A stretch of 64,000 bases of DNA, taken from the NCBI RefSeq assembly GCF_009455625.1, contig NZ_QPEQ01000001.1, positions 1,798,001 through 1,862,000 on the forward strand, in the 5' to 3' direction. The notes beneath the pieces were generated by a model. It saw only the letters and a list, made by a program, of their open reading frames with translations, had not been told where the DNA came from and searched no databases. Source of the stretch: Paraburkholderia bonniea. GTDB taxonomy: Bacteria > Pseudomonadota > Gammaproteobacteria > Burkholderiales > Burkholderiaceae. Shown piece after piece: positions 24,942 to 33,400 of this stretch. A program made the translations under genes and the position numbers. The number at the start of each line of letters is the position of its first letter. Positions within the stretch are counted from its first letter, which is position 1.

Positions 24942-26882
24942 TCAAGGGACGAAGATTTCGGCCAGATCGCCATTTGTTTCACCCGAAACCATCCGTCTGC
25001 CTGCTGCCAGCACCTGGCCGTTGGCTAGCAAGGTCATCGTGAAGTTGCTCCGCCCGATGCTCATCGGTCCCGCCGAGGTCCATTTACCGGTTTCGGGGTC
25101 ATACAGCTCAGTAGCCGCGATTGAAACATCCCCCTCCTCCAGGCCACCGGCCACCAGCACCCGGCCATCGGCCAGGCGCAGCGCGCAATGTGTCTGATGC
25201 CCGGTGCTCATCGCGCCCGTCGAGCTCCACTTGCCGGTTTCAGGGTCATACAGCTCGGCCGAAGTCAACGAGCTAACGCCGCCGACCTCCTTGCCTCCAG
25301 CCACCAGCACCTGGCCATTCGCCAGCAAGGTGGCGGAATGCATGAGTCGGGTACTCGCTGGCTGCCCAGTAAGCTCCCAGCTATTGGTTCCTGGCAGATA
25401 AAGCTCCGTGAAGCTGCCGACCGAAGCCCCCTCCATGCCCCCTGTGACCAACACGGTCTGGTTAGGCAAAAGCGTCGCGGTATGGCCCAAATGCGCACTC
25501 TTCATGGTGCCGGCCAGCGTCCAGCTATCTAGAGCGGAGTCATATCGTTCCGCCACTGGAGTGGCTGGTGTGGGATACGGCAGGATGGATCCTCCAACGA
25601 CGAGAATGTTTCCATCCGCTAGCGCCGTAGTGCTCTGAGCCAGCATGTGCGAGACGCTCATCAAACCGCTGCTGCGCGTCCAGATGCCGCTTGCGGGGTC
25701 ATAGCGGTCAGCCTGCCGGCTAATCACATTCAGTGGCGCACCGCCGACCACCAGCACTGACCCCACGTGCGGCCCCGTTGTCAGCAGCACCGCTTGATGG
25801 AGATAACGCGGGGTGCTCGGCGGATTAAGCGTAGCGTTCCATGTGCCATGCGCGGGATCGTAAATCTCCGCCGTCTTGTAGATGCCACCCGACTCATTAG
25901 TTCCGGCCACCACGAGCACTTTCCCGTCGGCCATGAGCGTCGCGGAATGCAAGTTACGTGGCTGCCCCATCGGATTCGTTTTCGCCCAGGTGCCCGGTTT
26001 GACTACCTCCAGCGACACCGTGGTGTTCACCCTGCCCGCGGCATTGCTGCCCGTGACGAGATAGTCAGTCCGGCTCACGGTCTCAGCGGGTGTGCCGCTG
26101 ATTTCGCCCGACTGGGTGTTCAGGCTCAAGCCGGCAGGCAAGGCGGGGGTGACCGTAAACCAGCGGATCGCACCGCCGCTTTGCTGCGCTGAGTTGGTCA
26201 GTTGCACCCGGCCCTCGCCGCCTAGCATCCAGCTTTGCGCATATGCCAGGCTCTGCGGCGGGGCGGGCAACGCAGCGGTAATGGCCAGCGCGGCGCTGGC
26301 CGTGCCCGCGCCGTTGCTGCCGCTCACCGTATAGGTGGCAGCGGCCGTGGCCACGCTCGGCGTGCCGCTGATGACGCCACTCGCGGCATCCAGCGTCAGC
26401 CCGGGCGGCAAATCAGGCGTGACACGCCATGCCGTGATCGCGCCGCCTTCGCTATGCGGCAAGTTCGGTGTGATCGCCACGCCCACTTCATACGACACCG
26501 GCCCAGCGCTATACGCCAGGTTCACCGGAGCCGTTTCATCGGACGTCACCGTGATCGACACCGCCGTCGTGGCCGTGCCCGCCAGATTGCTGCCGCTCAC
26601 GGTGTAAATAGCCGTGGCGCTGGGCTGGGCTGGCGTGCCACTGATGACCCCGGTGATGGCGTCGAGTGTCAAGCCCGCGGGCAGTGCCGGGTTCACCGCA
26701 TACCGGCTGATCGGCCCGCCGCTGCTAGCGGGGGTATTCGGCACGATCGGCTGGTTCGCGGCATAACTCGGGTTGAGCGTGGTGTAGTGCAAGCCAGCAG
26801 GCGCGGCCACGGTGCGCGTGCCGCTACCGCAAGCGGCCAGCAAAATGGCGCTGCTCAAGACAAGCAAAATCAAGCGGATCAC
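24942..26882 (-). CDS. Lipoprotein with putative Ig domains and a Kelch-type propeller
   Basis: About 646 residues. The signal IRLILLVLSSAILLAAC has a lipobox (LAAC). Three Ig-like repeats of ~80 residues follow, each with the pattern G-G-A-I-x-x-W/Y-x-V-x-P-x-L-P-x-G-L-x-L-x-x-x-x-G-x-I-S-G-T-P (He_PIG type). The second half has about six Kelch repeats (HSATLLANGQVLVAGG..TAELYDPETGKW) that should close a beta-propeller. Such surface lipoproteins bind proteins or glycans; the ligand is unknown. GTG 26882 is chosen because AAGGGGG lies six bases upstream, while ATG 26909 has no ribosome site. It follows the M66 protease on the same strand. Confidence 0.85.
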   Translation of the reverse strand: MIRLILLVLSSAILLAACGSGTRTVAAPAGLHYTTLNPSYAANQPIVPNTPASSGGPISRYAVNPALPAGLTLDAITGVISGTPAQPSATAIYTVSGSNLAGTATTAVSITVTSDETAPVNLAYSAGPVSYEVGVAITPNLPHSEGGAITAWRVTPDLPPGLTLDAASGVISGTPSVATAAATYTVSGSNGAGTASAALAITAALPAPPQSLAYAQSWMLGGEGRVQLTNSAQQSGGAIRWFTVTPALPAGLSLNTQSGEISGTPAETVSRTDYLVTGSNAAGRVNTTVSLEVVKPGTWAKTNPMGQPRNLHSATLMADGKVLVVAGTNESGGIYKTAEIYDPAHGTWNATLNPPSTPRYLHQAVLLTTGPHVGSVLVVGGAPLNVISRQADRYDPASGIWTRSSGLMSVSHMLAQSTTALADGNILVVGGSILPYPTPATPVAERYDSALDSWTLAGTMKSAHLGHTATLLPNQTVLVTGGMEGASVGSFTELYLPGTNSWELTGQPASTRLMHSATLLANGQVLVAGGKEVGGVSSLTSAELYDPETGKWSSTGAMSTGHQTHCALRLADGRVLVAGGLEEGDVSIAATELYDPETGKWTSAGPMSIGRSNFTMTLLANGQVLAAGRRMVSGETNGDLAEIFVP

Positions 26883-27148
26883 GAACGTCCCCCTTAGGAC
26901 AAAAAGCATTTTGGATGTTGAGTGCGAAGCGTGTCACTGCGTGTTACGCAGTCGCCTTAGCGGTTTTTCTTACTTATAGCTTTCGCAATCTGTAACCATC
27001 GGGCCTGTTTCGTTCCATTTGTGCTGGATTTGTTTCCTGCATGACGCCGTCTGGCTAACTCGCCAGGCCGTAAACGGCACGGCGGCTCCCAGGATCGCTC
27101 CGGGAGCCGCAACTCACCACGGCCATTGCAACGCACGACGTGGTTCAG
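26883..27148. other. Spacer between M66 protease and Kelch genes, with hairpin
   Basis: Holds a perfect 9-bp stem GCGGCTCCC / GGGAGCCGC (27082-27090, 27102-27110) just after the protease stop, without a T-run. The rest, 26930-27060, is AT-richer and should carry the Kelch promoter; I could not place the -10 securely. Confidence 0.4.
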
Positions 27149-29698
27149 TCAGAGCCTAACGTATTGCAGTGTCGTGTTCAGGCCGTCACTCAAACTGACG
27201 GTGAGGCCCGTCGTCTCTTGCTGGGTGGCCCGCAAGGCCAGTGCGAACTGCCCGCCCGTGCGGTTCAGCGCCAGCGGCACCCGGCCCGCTGGGGTGTTTT
27301 GCCACACGGTGATCCACGGCCAGCGCTGCGCATCCCAGACCAGACAAAGCTGGCCATCCACGATCTGATAGCTGCCCCACGCCGTTGCGGTGCCGGATAC
27401 GGCGGCGGCCATCGCAGCGGTGGTAGCGCGGCTGCGCATGCTGCGCTGTGGCTGCGGGTGTGTCTCGCTCGTCAGCAACTTCGCCGCCCCACGGAACAGC
27501 CGGATCGCGCGGATGCCTTCGAGCACGGCAATCTTGGCTTCGAAGCTAAACGCATGAGCATCATCTGCGTCGGATGCTTCGGCCAGTTGCAGCGGATAAC
27601 GGTGAATCCCTTGTGCGGAGGTGATTTCGAGCGTGATTTCCTGCTTACGGACAGATGCATTCGGTGCCAATGGAACCGTGTCCGGTGTGGCCACGAGCCG
27701 CAGCACCGGGGCCATCTTGACCTGGGAGCCCGCCCGGTTCACCCAGCCGTTGAGATAGAGCGCCTGCTGCGCGGTGTGGCTCGCGGTGCTGGTTGGGCTG
27801 GTTGCCTTGGCGGCTTTAGCGGTTTTAGCGGTTTTGCTTGCCTCTTGGGTGAGCTCTTTGTTTTCCTCTTTGCTTGCCTTGGCGGTTTTGACAACTTTGG
27901 CCACTTTGGCGCTCAGCGGCAGGTTTTTCTCAAGATAGGCATAGGCGCTGCTGAAGGTGTAGTCCGAGACGCTGGCCGGCCAGTCGTAACTCATGATGTC
28001 GTGCCACCTGGATGGGTCGTACAGCAGCCGGCCGCGCAGCAGATTAATTGCCCATGCGCCGCCGAGCAGGCTTTTACCGTCTTTCAGATAAGGAAACGAC
28101 GGGTCCAGCCATGAATGCCTGCGGCCAAAGTTATGGCCAACCTCGTGCAACAGCACATCACGCAACGCCCCCTCCTCGCGGGCATACCAGCGATACGGCA
28201 CGACCGCAGCGCGCCCCGGCGTCACGGCAATGCCATTACAGCTATCGCACGGGGTCACCCCCACGAAAAATTCGCTGTCTTGCGGTTGCGGCGCTGCGGC
28301 AATCCGGTAAGCCTTGGTGAGCATCAACCACTCTGGGCTGTTATCGGTAGCCAGCGTCTCCAGCACCGGCTCGACCACGAAATCGACCTCCGACAGCGGG
28401 TATAGGCCCAGGATATGGTTGCGCGCGATCTCGTAGTCGTAAGAGGTCGTCGGCCCGCCTGGCGCTGGCTTGTCGGGTGCCTGCAGCGGAATGAAGCGCA
28501 CTTTGATATAGGTGGCGATCCCCAGCACGCCAGCGGGTGGGACGTAAGCAAAGCGGCTGACTTGCTCGGGAAAACTCTTTTCATTGGCTTCAAGCGAAAA
28601 CGCAAAGCCTTTTTGCAGCCATTGCGCGGGGACTTCATAGGTGTAGCTGCGCGCGAGGTCATCTTCAGCCACCGCGCTCGCGTCCAGCACGTCCGGGCCG
28701 CTCATGACGAAGGTCTTGCTGCCCAGCGCATCGTTTTTCACCGTCAGGCGCACTTCTGGCTGAGACAGCTTGCCGTCCTTGTTCGGTGCCAGCCGCACCC
28801 GCACCAGCAGCGGCTTGAGCGAAACCAGCCGCAGATACGGGCTGGTGACCGGCTGGGTCAGCGAGTGAAGGTGGCTATGCGCGATCTGGACATCGTCGAT
28901 GCTCAGCCTGAGCGCAGGCCCGGACACCTGCAGGATGCCCGCGGCAAATTTGCGGCCTTTCGCATCTTCAAGCACCACCGAGCCACTCGGGGCGTGATCC
29001 GGCACGGTGAACTCCAGCCAGCGGCCATCACTGGCCACACTCAACGGCACGCTTGAGGTGTCACCCATCAGCACACGTCTCGCCAGATTGAGATGCGCCC
29101 CCGTGACGCGGACTTTCTGAGCGCGGTAGGCACGAGTGAGCGTCAGCCCGTCCGGCTCGGGCACCGCTTCGAGCGTCACGGCCGAGGGCCATCTGTGGCT
29201 GACGCCGTCTTCGCGTTGCAACCTCAGCCTGTGGCTGATGTCTTCCCCGGCAGACTGCGACGGCAGGCTGAACATCAGTTTGGTATCCGACTGAAATACC
29301 ACCGGCAGCTCGGTTTCGCCCCAGAAGAGCCGCATGTTTTTCGTGAATCCGCTGCCATGGATGACGGACAAGGTGCCAGGCGGGCCACTTTCTGGCTCAA
29401 CCGAGAACACTTTGACGGGAGGAATTGCTGGCGTGGCCGTCATAACCGTAGTGGCCGTGGCAGCCGGTGACATGACCGCCTGCCCGGGTTGTAACGCGGA
29501 ATGAAGCGGCTCCAGCACCAGCTCGGGCTGCTGGCCTCTGTCCGTGATGTCGGCGGGTGTGATTCCGGCCAGATCTGTTGCGCCACTGTCGATGCCTGCG
29601 CCACCACCGCCACCGCAAGCGCTCAGCATGACCAGCAGCGTAGCGGCGAGCAGCGCCTGTCTGAGCCACTGACCAGGCTTTGCCTGAAGTCCTTTCAT
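27149..29698 (-). CDS. Secreted M66-type (StcE-like) zinc metalloprotease, lipoprotein
   Basis: About 849 residues. A lipoprotein signal (LVMLSAC) is followed by Gly-rich spacer, an IPT/TIG-like segment (VFSVEPESGPPGTLSVIHGSGF), and then the M66 region. The catalytic motif is H-E-V-G-H-N-F-G-R-R-H-S (about residue 520) with a Met-turn D-I-M-S-Y, i.e. a metzincin of the gluzincin-like HExxHxxGxxH class. StcE-type proteases cleave mucin-like glycoproteins, so a host-surface target is plausible. A Lys/Ala/Thr-rich stretch (KVAKVVKTAKASKEENKEL) follows. ATG 29698 gives the most usual signal peptide; ATG 29716 is possible. Confidence 0.85.
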   Translation of the reverse strand: MKGLQAKPGQWLRQALLAATLLVMLSACGGGGGAGIDSGATDLAGITPADITDRGQQPELVLEPLHSALQPGQAVMSPAATATTVMTATPAIPPVKVFSVEPESGPPGTLSVIHGSGFTKNMRLFWGETELPVVFQSDTKLMFSLPSQSAGEDISHRLRLQREDGVSHRWPSAVTLEAVPEPDGLTLTRAYRAQKVRVTGAHLNLARRVLMGDTSSVPLSVASDGRWLEFTVPDHAPSGSVVLEDAKGRKFAAGILQVSGPALRLSIDDVQIAHSHLHSLTQPVTSPYLRLVSLKPLLVRVRLAPNKDGKLSQPEVRLTVKNDALGSKTFVMSGPDVLDASAVAEDDLARSYTYEVPAQWLQKGFAFSLEANEKSFPEQVSRFAYVPPAGVLGIATYIKVRFIPLQAPDKPAPGGPTTSYDYEIARNHILGLYPLSEVDFVVEPVLETLATDNSPEWLMLTKAYRIAAAPQPQDSEFFVGVTPCDSCNGIAVTPGRAAVVPYRWYAREEGALRDVLLHEVGHNFGRRHSWLDPSFPYLKDGKSLLGGAWAINLLRGRLLYDPSRWHDIMSYDWPASVSDYTFSSAYAYLEKNLPLSAKVAKVVKTAKASKEENKELTQEASKTAKTAKAAKATSPTSTASHTAQQALYLNGWVNRAGSQVKMAPVLRLVATPDTVPLAPNASVRKQEITLEITSAQGIHRYPLQLAEASDADDAHAFSFEAKIAVLEGIRAIRLFRGAAKLLTSETHPQPQRSMRSRATTAAMAAAVSGTATAWGSYQIVDGQLCLVWDAQRWPWITVWQNTPAGRVPLALNRTGGQFALALRATQQETTGLTVSLSDGLNTTLQYVRL

Positions 29699-29768
29699 GA
29701 AGATAATCACCACCATTAATGCTTAAACAAAATCATTGCCAAATAATTTAAATCCAGGCGGCAAATTA

Positions 29769-30008
29769 ATGAGGCTGATATCTGAAAAATATCAAGCAGC
29801 ATCTGACCCTGCCGCCACCGCGTATTTTTCAGACATGAAAAATAAAAATGGCTCGTTTCATGGCATGCCAGACGACCGTCGTCGCGCCAAATTCAATTAT
29901 TTGCGGCTGGATAGCAGGTACAGCGCAGGCGCTGGCCCCCGCTGGTGCTGGCTGAATGGCGGAGAGCAAGGGTGGATGGTTAGATCAGTGCACGCGGGTC
30001 CTGGCTGA
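29769..30008 (+). CDS. Small hypothetical protein with its own terminator
   Basis: 79 residues, starting MRLISEKYQAASDPAATAYF; no family recognised, no signal peptide or membrane segment. AGGCGG lies seven bases before the ATG. The stop codon falls in the loop of a clear Rho-independent terminator at 29995-30026. Base composition is AT-rich at the 5' end, unlike its neighbours. It could be a true small protein or an sRNA that happens to contain an open frame. Confidence 0.4.
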   Translation: MRLISEKYQAASDPAATAYFSDMKNKNGSFHGMPDDRRRAKFNYLRLDSRYSAGAGPRWCWLNGGEQGWMVRSVHAGPG

Positions 30009-30026
30009 GCAGGACCCGGTGTTTTT
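29995..30026 (+). terminator. Rho-independent terminator, plus strand
   Basis: CGGGTCCTG-gctgag-CAGGACCCG, a perfect 9-bp stem with 6-base loop, then GTGTTTTT. It marks the end of a short plus-strand transcript in the gap between the M66 protease and corA. Confidence 0.85.
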
Positions 30027-30110
30027 GAGAAATTACTCAAAAGCCGTTAATTTTAGCGAAATTAATTTGCCTGAAATAAAAGCGAAAAAATTATTAATGG
30101 CATGGCAGAT

Positions 30111-31088
30111 TCAAAGCCAGCCCGCGCGGCGAAAACGCCACCATAAAATCAGGTCAACACCCAGCATGACCGCGAGGCAAACCGGGTAACCATATTTAAA
30201 GTTCAGCTCCGGGATGTGCTGAAAATTCATGCCATAAATACCCGCGATCATCGTTGGCACGGCAAACAGTGCAGCGAAAGAGCCCAGCCGCTTGGTCACC
30301 TCGCTCTCCGCCAGCGAGATCATCCCCAGATTGACCTGAACCGCAGTCACGATCATTTCCCGGCGGCCGTCGATCGTTTTGACGATGCGCTCAAGGTGGT
30401 CGTAAACATCGCGGAAGTACGCGGGCATACCGGCGCAGATTTGTGGCACACGCCCGCCCGTCAGCTTGCCAATCGCTTCGAGCAGCGGGTTCACGTGATG
30501 CTGCAGCAGCACGAGACGGCGTTTTAACGAATACAGGTCTTCGATGATCGCGCGTGAGGCCGACAGGTTCTGCCGGTCGAAAATGCGGTCTTCGAGTTCT
30601 TCGATTTCTGCGCCAAGCGCCTCAAGAAGCGGGAAATACCGGTCGACGATATGGTCGGCCAGTGCATACAGCACAAACGCTGAACCGTGCTTGAGCAGCT
30701 CCGGCTCGCGCTCACAACGCGCACGCACCTCCTGAAACCCCTGGCGCGTGCCGTTGCGCACTGTGAGCACGTAGTTCGGCCCAACAAACACATCGACCTC
30801 GCCAATCACCAGTTCGCCCTCGTCATCCATCTCGACCGTATGCAGCACGGCAAACAGCGAGTCGCCATATTCTTCGAGCTTGGGCCGCTGGTGGCCATTG
30901 CGCACGTCTTCGACCGCCAGTTCATGCAGGCCGAATTCATGCTGCATCACGGCCAGCTCACCAGGGCCAGGATCTTTCAGCGCGACCCAGACAAAGCATT
31001 CTGGTTTGGCGACATACACGCTGATGTCGTCGATTTCAATGTCAGCGAGTTTCCGGCCATCCTGGTAGGCCGCGCAATTGATAAGCAT
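30111..31088 (-). CDS. corA: CorA family Mg2+/Co2+ transporter
   Basis: 325 residues, standard length. A cytoplasmic funnel domain is followed by two C-terminal membrane helices; the pore signature Y-G-M-N-F sits at the end of the first, followed by the acidic loop (QHIPELNFKYGYP). CorA pentamers conduct hydrated Mg2+, also Co2+ and Ni2+. AAGG lies nine bases upstream of the ATG. It is monocistronic. Confidence 0.94.
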   Translation of the reverse strand: MLINCAAYQDGRKLADIEIDDISVYVAKPECFVWVALKDPGPGELAVMQHEFGLHELAVEDVRNGHQRPKLEEYGDSLFAVLHTVEMDDEGELVIGEVDVFVGPNYVLTVRNGTRQGFQEVRARCEREPELLKHGSAFVLYALADHIVDRYFPLLEALGAEIEELEDRIFDRQNLSASRAIIEDLYSLKRRLVLLQHHVNPLLEAIGKLTGGRVPQICAGMPAYFRDVYDHLERIVKTIDGRREMIVTAVQVNLGMISLAESEVTKRLGSFAALFAVPTMIAGIYGMNFQHIPELNFKYGYPVCLAVMLGVDLILWWRFRRAGWL

Positions 31089-31383
31089 TCTGGAGAACCT
31101 TGAGGTCTAAACGGGGATGCCACGGCGTCATGCGTGGGCTGCCGCGTGCACAGGCCTGGTGGAGCGCAATGGCCAAAGGCAATGCAGGACGCCAGGCGGC
31201 TAAGCGAAAAATGGACAGCCGCCATGGTAATGGCTTCGTTCTTGCGACACGTGCGAATTTGTGACTGGCTAGTTTTTGTATGCGTTCGTGTATGCGCTTT
31301 TTGCGCTTTTTTTCTCTTCTCGCCTTACGCGCGACCAACGGCTCGCAACGTCTGAGAGCGATCTTTCAATCTGGTTGCCACGC
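31089..31383. other. Intergenic region upstream of corA
   Basis: 295 bp with no supported gene. It contains an unusually pyrimidine-rich stretch (TTTTTGCGCTTTTTTTCTCTTCTC near 31285-31320). This would be where an Mg2+-sensing leader of corA could lie, but the leader on the minus strand shows no recognised riboswitch fold. Confidence 0.3.
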
Positions 31384-31641
31384 CTAACGCGCGACCCGCT
31401 GCAAGAGCACGCGATGGCCGCGATTGAAGCTCACCGCTGCGAGGTTGGTATAACGCGCGTCGGCACTCACCCCGAATGGCAACTCGCGCACCGGATCAAA
31501 CTGTGTCGAGACTCCCAGCCGATGCACGCCGGGGTTCAGATAGAACACAACCTGCTCGCCATTCATCAGGTTCGCGGCCAGCGTGCCGTCCACGTACAAC
31601 TGGACTCCACGAAACTGCACGGGCAGAAAGCTGACAGGCAT
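31384..31641 (-). pseudogene. C-terminal remnant of a DUF2846-like lipoprotein gene
   Basis: The 85 codons from MPVSFLPVQF read as the C-terminal half of small DUF2846-like proteins: VQLYVDGTLAANLMNGEQVVFYLNPGVHRLGVST, where such proteins have a displayed-group/PEGA-like sandwich. The signal peptide and the first ~40 residues expected for that family are missing, and the PIN toxin ends only four bases upstream. I infer that the toxin-antitoxin pair replaced the gene's 5' half. A functional, shortened protein read from the toxin transcript is the alternative. Confidence 0.5.
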
Positions 31642-31645
31642 GGCG

Positions 31646-32065
31646 TTACAGCGACTCGGCGCAGAAGGTAGCCGGCGTGACAATACGCGTGCGGCCTATG
31701 CTGCCGCGTTGCAACAGCCCGGCGCGGCGGTCGCCTGTTACCAGGTAGTCGGCCTCGCCGGCCAGGGCCATCGCCAGCAGGAAGGTGTCGTTCGGATCGT
31801 TTGCCTCGATGTTTTCCGGCAGAGCTGGCAGCGCATCCAGCACGATGGCGCGCTGCATGTTGTTGACCATCGTGCCGATGCGGTGTGCAGGCAGGATGAC
31901 CTTGAGCTTCGGGTAGCGGCTCGCACGCCGCAGTTCGTCGAGTTGCGTCATCGATGTCACCAGCTCGAAACGCGCCGCGCGCCAGGCGCAATAGATGACG
32001 TCGGGGGGGGCGTGTGGAGAGATCAGTGCGCCGAGCAACACGTTGGTGTCCAGGATAACGCGCAT
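31646..32065 (-). CDS. PIN-domain toxin (putative ribonuclease)
   Basis: 139 residues, PIN fold of the COG1569 type. Acidic residues of the active site are visible in RVILDTNVLLGAL (Asp6), QLDELRRA, ANDPNDTFLLAMAL and YLVTGDRR. PIN toxins cleave RNA, often tRNA or rRNA, and are held in check by a DNA-binding antitoxin. Its ATG overlaps the antitoxin's TGA by one base (TGATG), the usual coupling of such pairs. Confidence 0.88.
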   Translation of the reverse strand: MRVILDTNVLLGALISPHAPPDVIYCAWRAARFELVTSMTQLDELRRASRYPKLKVILPAHRIGTMVNNMQRAIVLDALPALPENIEANDPNDTFLLAMALAGEADYLVTGDRRAGLLQRGSIGRTRIVTPATFCAESL

Positions 32066-32304
32066 CAGTGCTCACGCACCCACTGCACCGCCTCGTCGAT
32101 GAGGTCGTTCAGATCGGCCTCGCCCATACTAGACGCAGCGGTCTTGGCCTGATCGACGGCGCGCTCCAGAAGATAGGCTCGCACGGCTTCCTCGATGAAG
32201 CGCGACAGGTCGCCCTTGCGGCCGCCACCTTGCGCGGCGATGAACATGCGGACGGACTGATCCACGTCCGGCGACACGGCGATGTTCCAGCGCACGGTAT
32301 TCAT
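32065..32304 (-). CDS. Ribbon-helix-helix antitoxin of the PIN toxin
   Basis: 79 residues. The N-terminus (MNTVRWNIAVSPDVDQSVRMFIAAQGGGRKGDLSRFIEEAVRAYLLE) has the beta-strand and two helices of the RHH/CopG fold, for DNA binding and autoregulation; the acidic C-terminus (ADLNDLIDEAVQWVREH) should wrap the toxin. GGAGGG is four bases before the ATG at 32304, so the in-frame codon at 32334 is not the start. Confidence 0.85.
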   Translation of the reverse strand: MNTVRWNIAVSPDVDQSVRMFIAAQGGGRKGDLSRFIEEAVRAYLLERAVDQAKTAASSMGEADLNDLIDEAVQWVREH

Positions 32305-33149
32305 GATGCCCTCCAAATCAGTGTTTGAGTACATAGGTGTTTATACACCTGGCAGACAGTCCCTGCAACAGTTCGATAAAACGACCGTTAGCTCGGGCAC
32401 GTGGCCCGGTAGGCGGCCAATCGCCACTGCTTCTCAGAGCGCGATGCGAGCATGGAAGGAACCGGCCGCCACTGGCGATGCTAGCGGTTTAAGTCGATTG
32501 GCTGTTCCGTTGCTCCCCGGCCCCTTCCACGCAACACACGGTGCAGGGAAGCATAGGCGCTACCCTTGCCTGACCCCAAGCGGGGTGATCTCTGGTTTGG
32601 GGTGTGGAGCAGCGGTTTGAGAAGTGGCGCTGGAGGCATGGGCCTGGAGACAGCGTGAGACATCGGCCCTGCTTGATGGGCTGGCGCGGCGTAAACCGTG
32701 GTTCACCGCTTGGGGCACGGAAATGGAGCGAGCGCATGGTCTGCGGCACAGGGCATAAAGCACAAGTTTCACGCCAAATGCCCGGGCTTGATTCATGCCT
32801 CTGACATACCTTGCAGCGCAGCCCGTCACGCCGCGTGCTTCGCCCCTTGCGTGGCTCACGCTTCCTGGTCATGATCGCGGCAGACAGGCGGCGGCATCCG
32901 GCACTATTTGATGCGACTGAGTGATGCGGCGAGTGAGGCAACTAAAGATGACGCTGAGGTGCCCTGGTAGCACCCGCCTTCCACCTGCCGTTGCTGCTGC
33001 TGTTCTCTGTCCGCCCAACTTGTTGTTTGCTCAACCTGCTTCAATCCGCTGTTTGCTCAACCGTATCTGCCAGATCATTCGCTGTGCTTCGACTCACCGC
33101 CCCGGGCTCCTGCTCGCTGGGAGGAACTTACATTCAAGGAGACTGTGCA
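32305..33149. other. 845-bp region without a recognisable gene
   Basis: Between the antitoxin and cydX. Open frames exist (largest 32489-32941, minus) but show no family pattern, no ribosome site and odd composition (many Arg, Ser, Cys, Pro). It occupies the position where cydA/cydB would normally precede cydX. I regard it as decayed or recombined DNA; I saw no terminal repeats that define an IS. Confidence 0.45.
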
Positions 33150-33302
33150 ATGTGGTATTTCACGTGGATTCTCGGTATTGGCGTGGCGCTCGGCTTCGGC
33201 ATCATCAATGTGATGTGGCTTGAAGCGCGCGAGACCTTCAAGAGCCCCGATGCAGCAGCAACGTCGACATCAACAGCATCAGCGAAAACCAAAGCTCCTT
33301 AG
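33150..33302 (+). CDS. cydX: Cytochrome bd oxidase small subunit CydX (orphan)
   Basis: 50 residues starting MWYFTWILGIGVALGFGIINVMWLE, the CydX/YbgT signature (E. coli: MWYFAWILG), a single membrane helix that stabilises the haem groups of cytochrome bd-I quinol oxidase. A Ser/Thr/Ala-rich tail of ~20 residues follows. AAGGAG precedes the ATG. In other genomes it directly follows cydAB; here no part of cydA or cydB is seen upstream, so it is either a leftover or acts with cydAB located elsewhere. Confidence 0.88.
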   Translation: MWYFTWILGIGVALGFGIINVMWLEARETFKSPDAAATSTSTASAKTKAP

Positions 33303-33350
33303 CCTCTTAGCCCCTTCAGCCACGCGGCTGAATACCACCCGCTCCTCTCG

Positions 33351-33380
33351 CTTTGAGCACCATCCATCAGGTGCTCAAAG
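33351..33380. terminator. Hairpin between cydX and the reductase gene
   Basis: CTTTGAGCACC / GGTGCTCAAAG, a perfect 11-bp stem with an 8-base loop between convergent genes; no T-run on either side. Confidence 0.5.
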
Positions 33381-33400
33381 CCTCCACCGCCAGAAGCGCA

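Noticed and set aside
32489..32941. 150-codon minus-strand frame in the gap before cydX
   Set aside because: Arg/Cys/Pro-rich, no ribosome site or recognised domain; reported only as part of the unassigned region.
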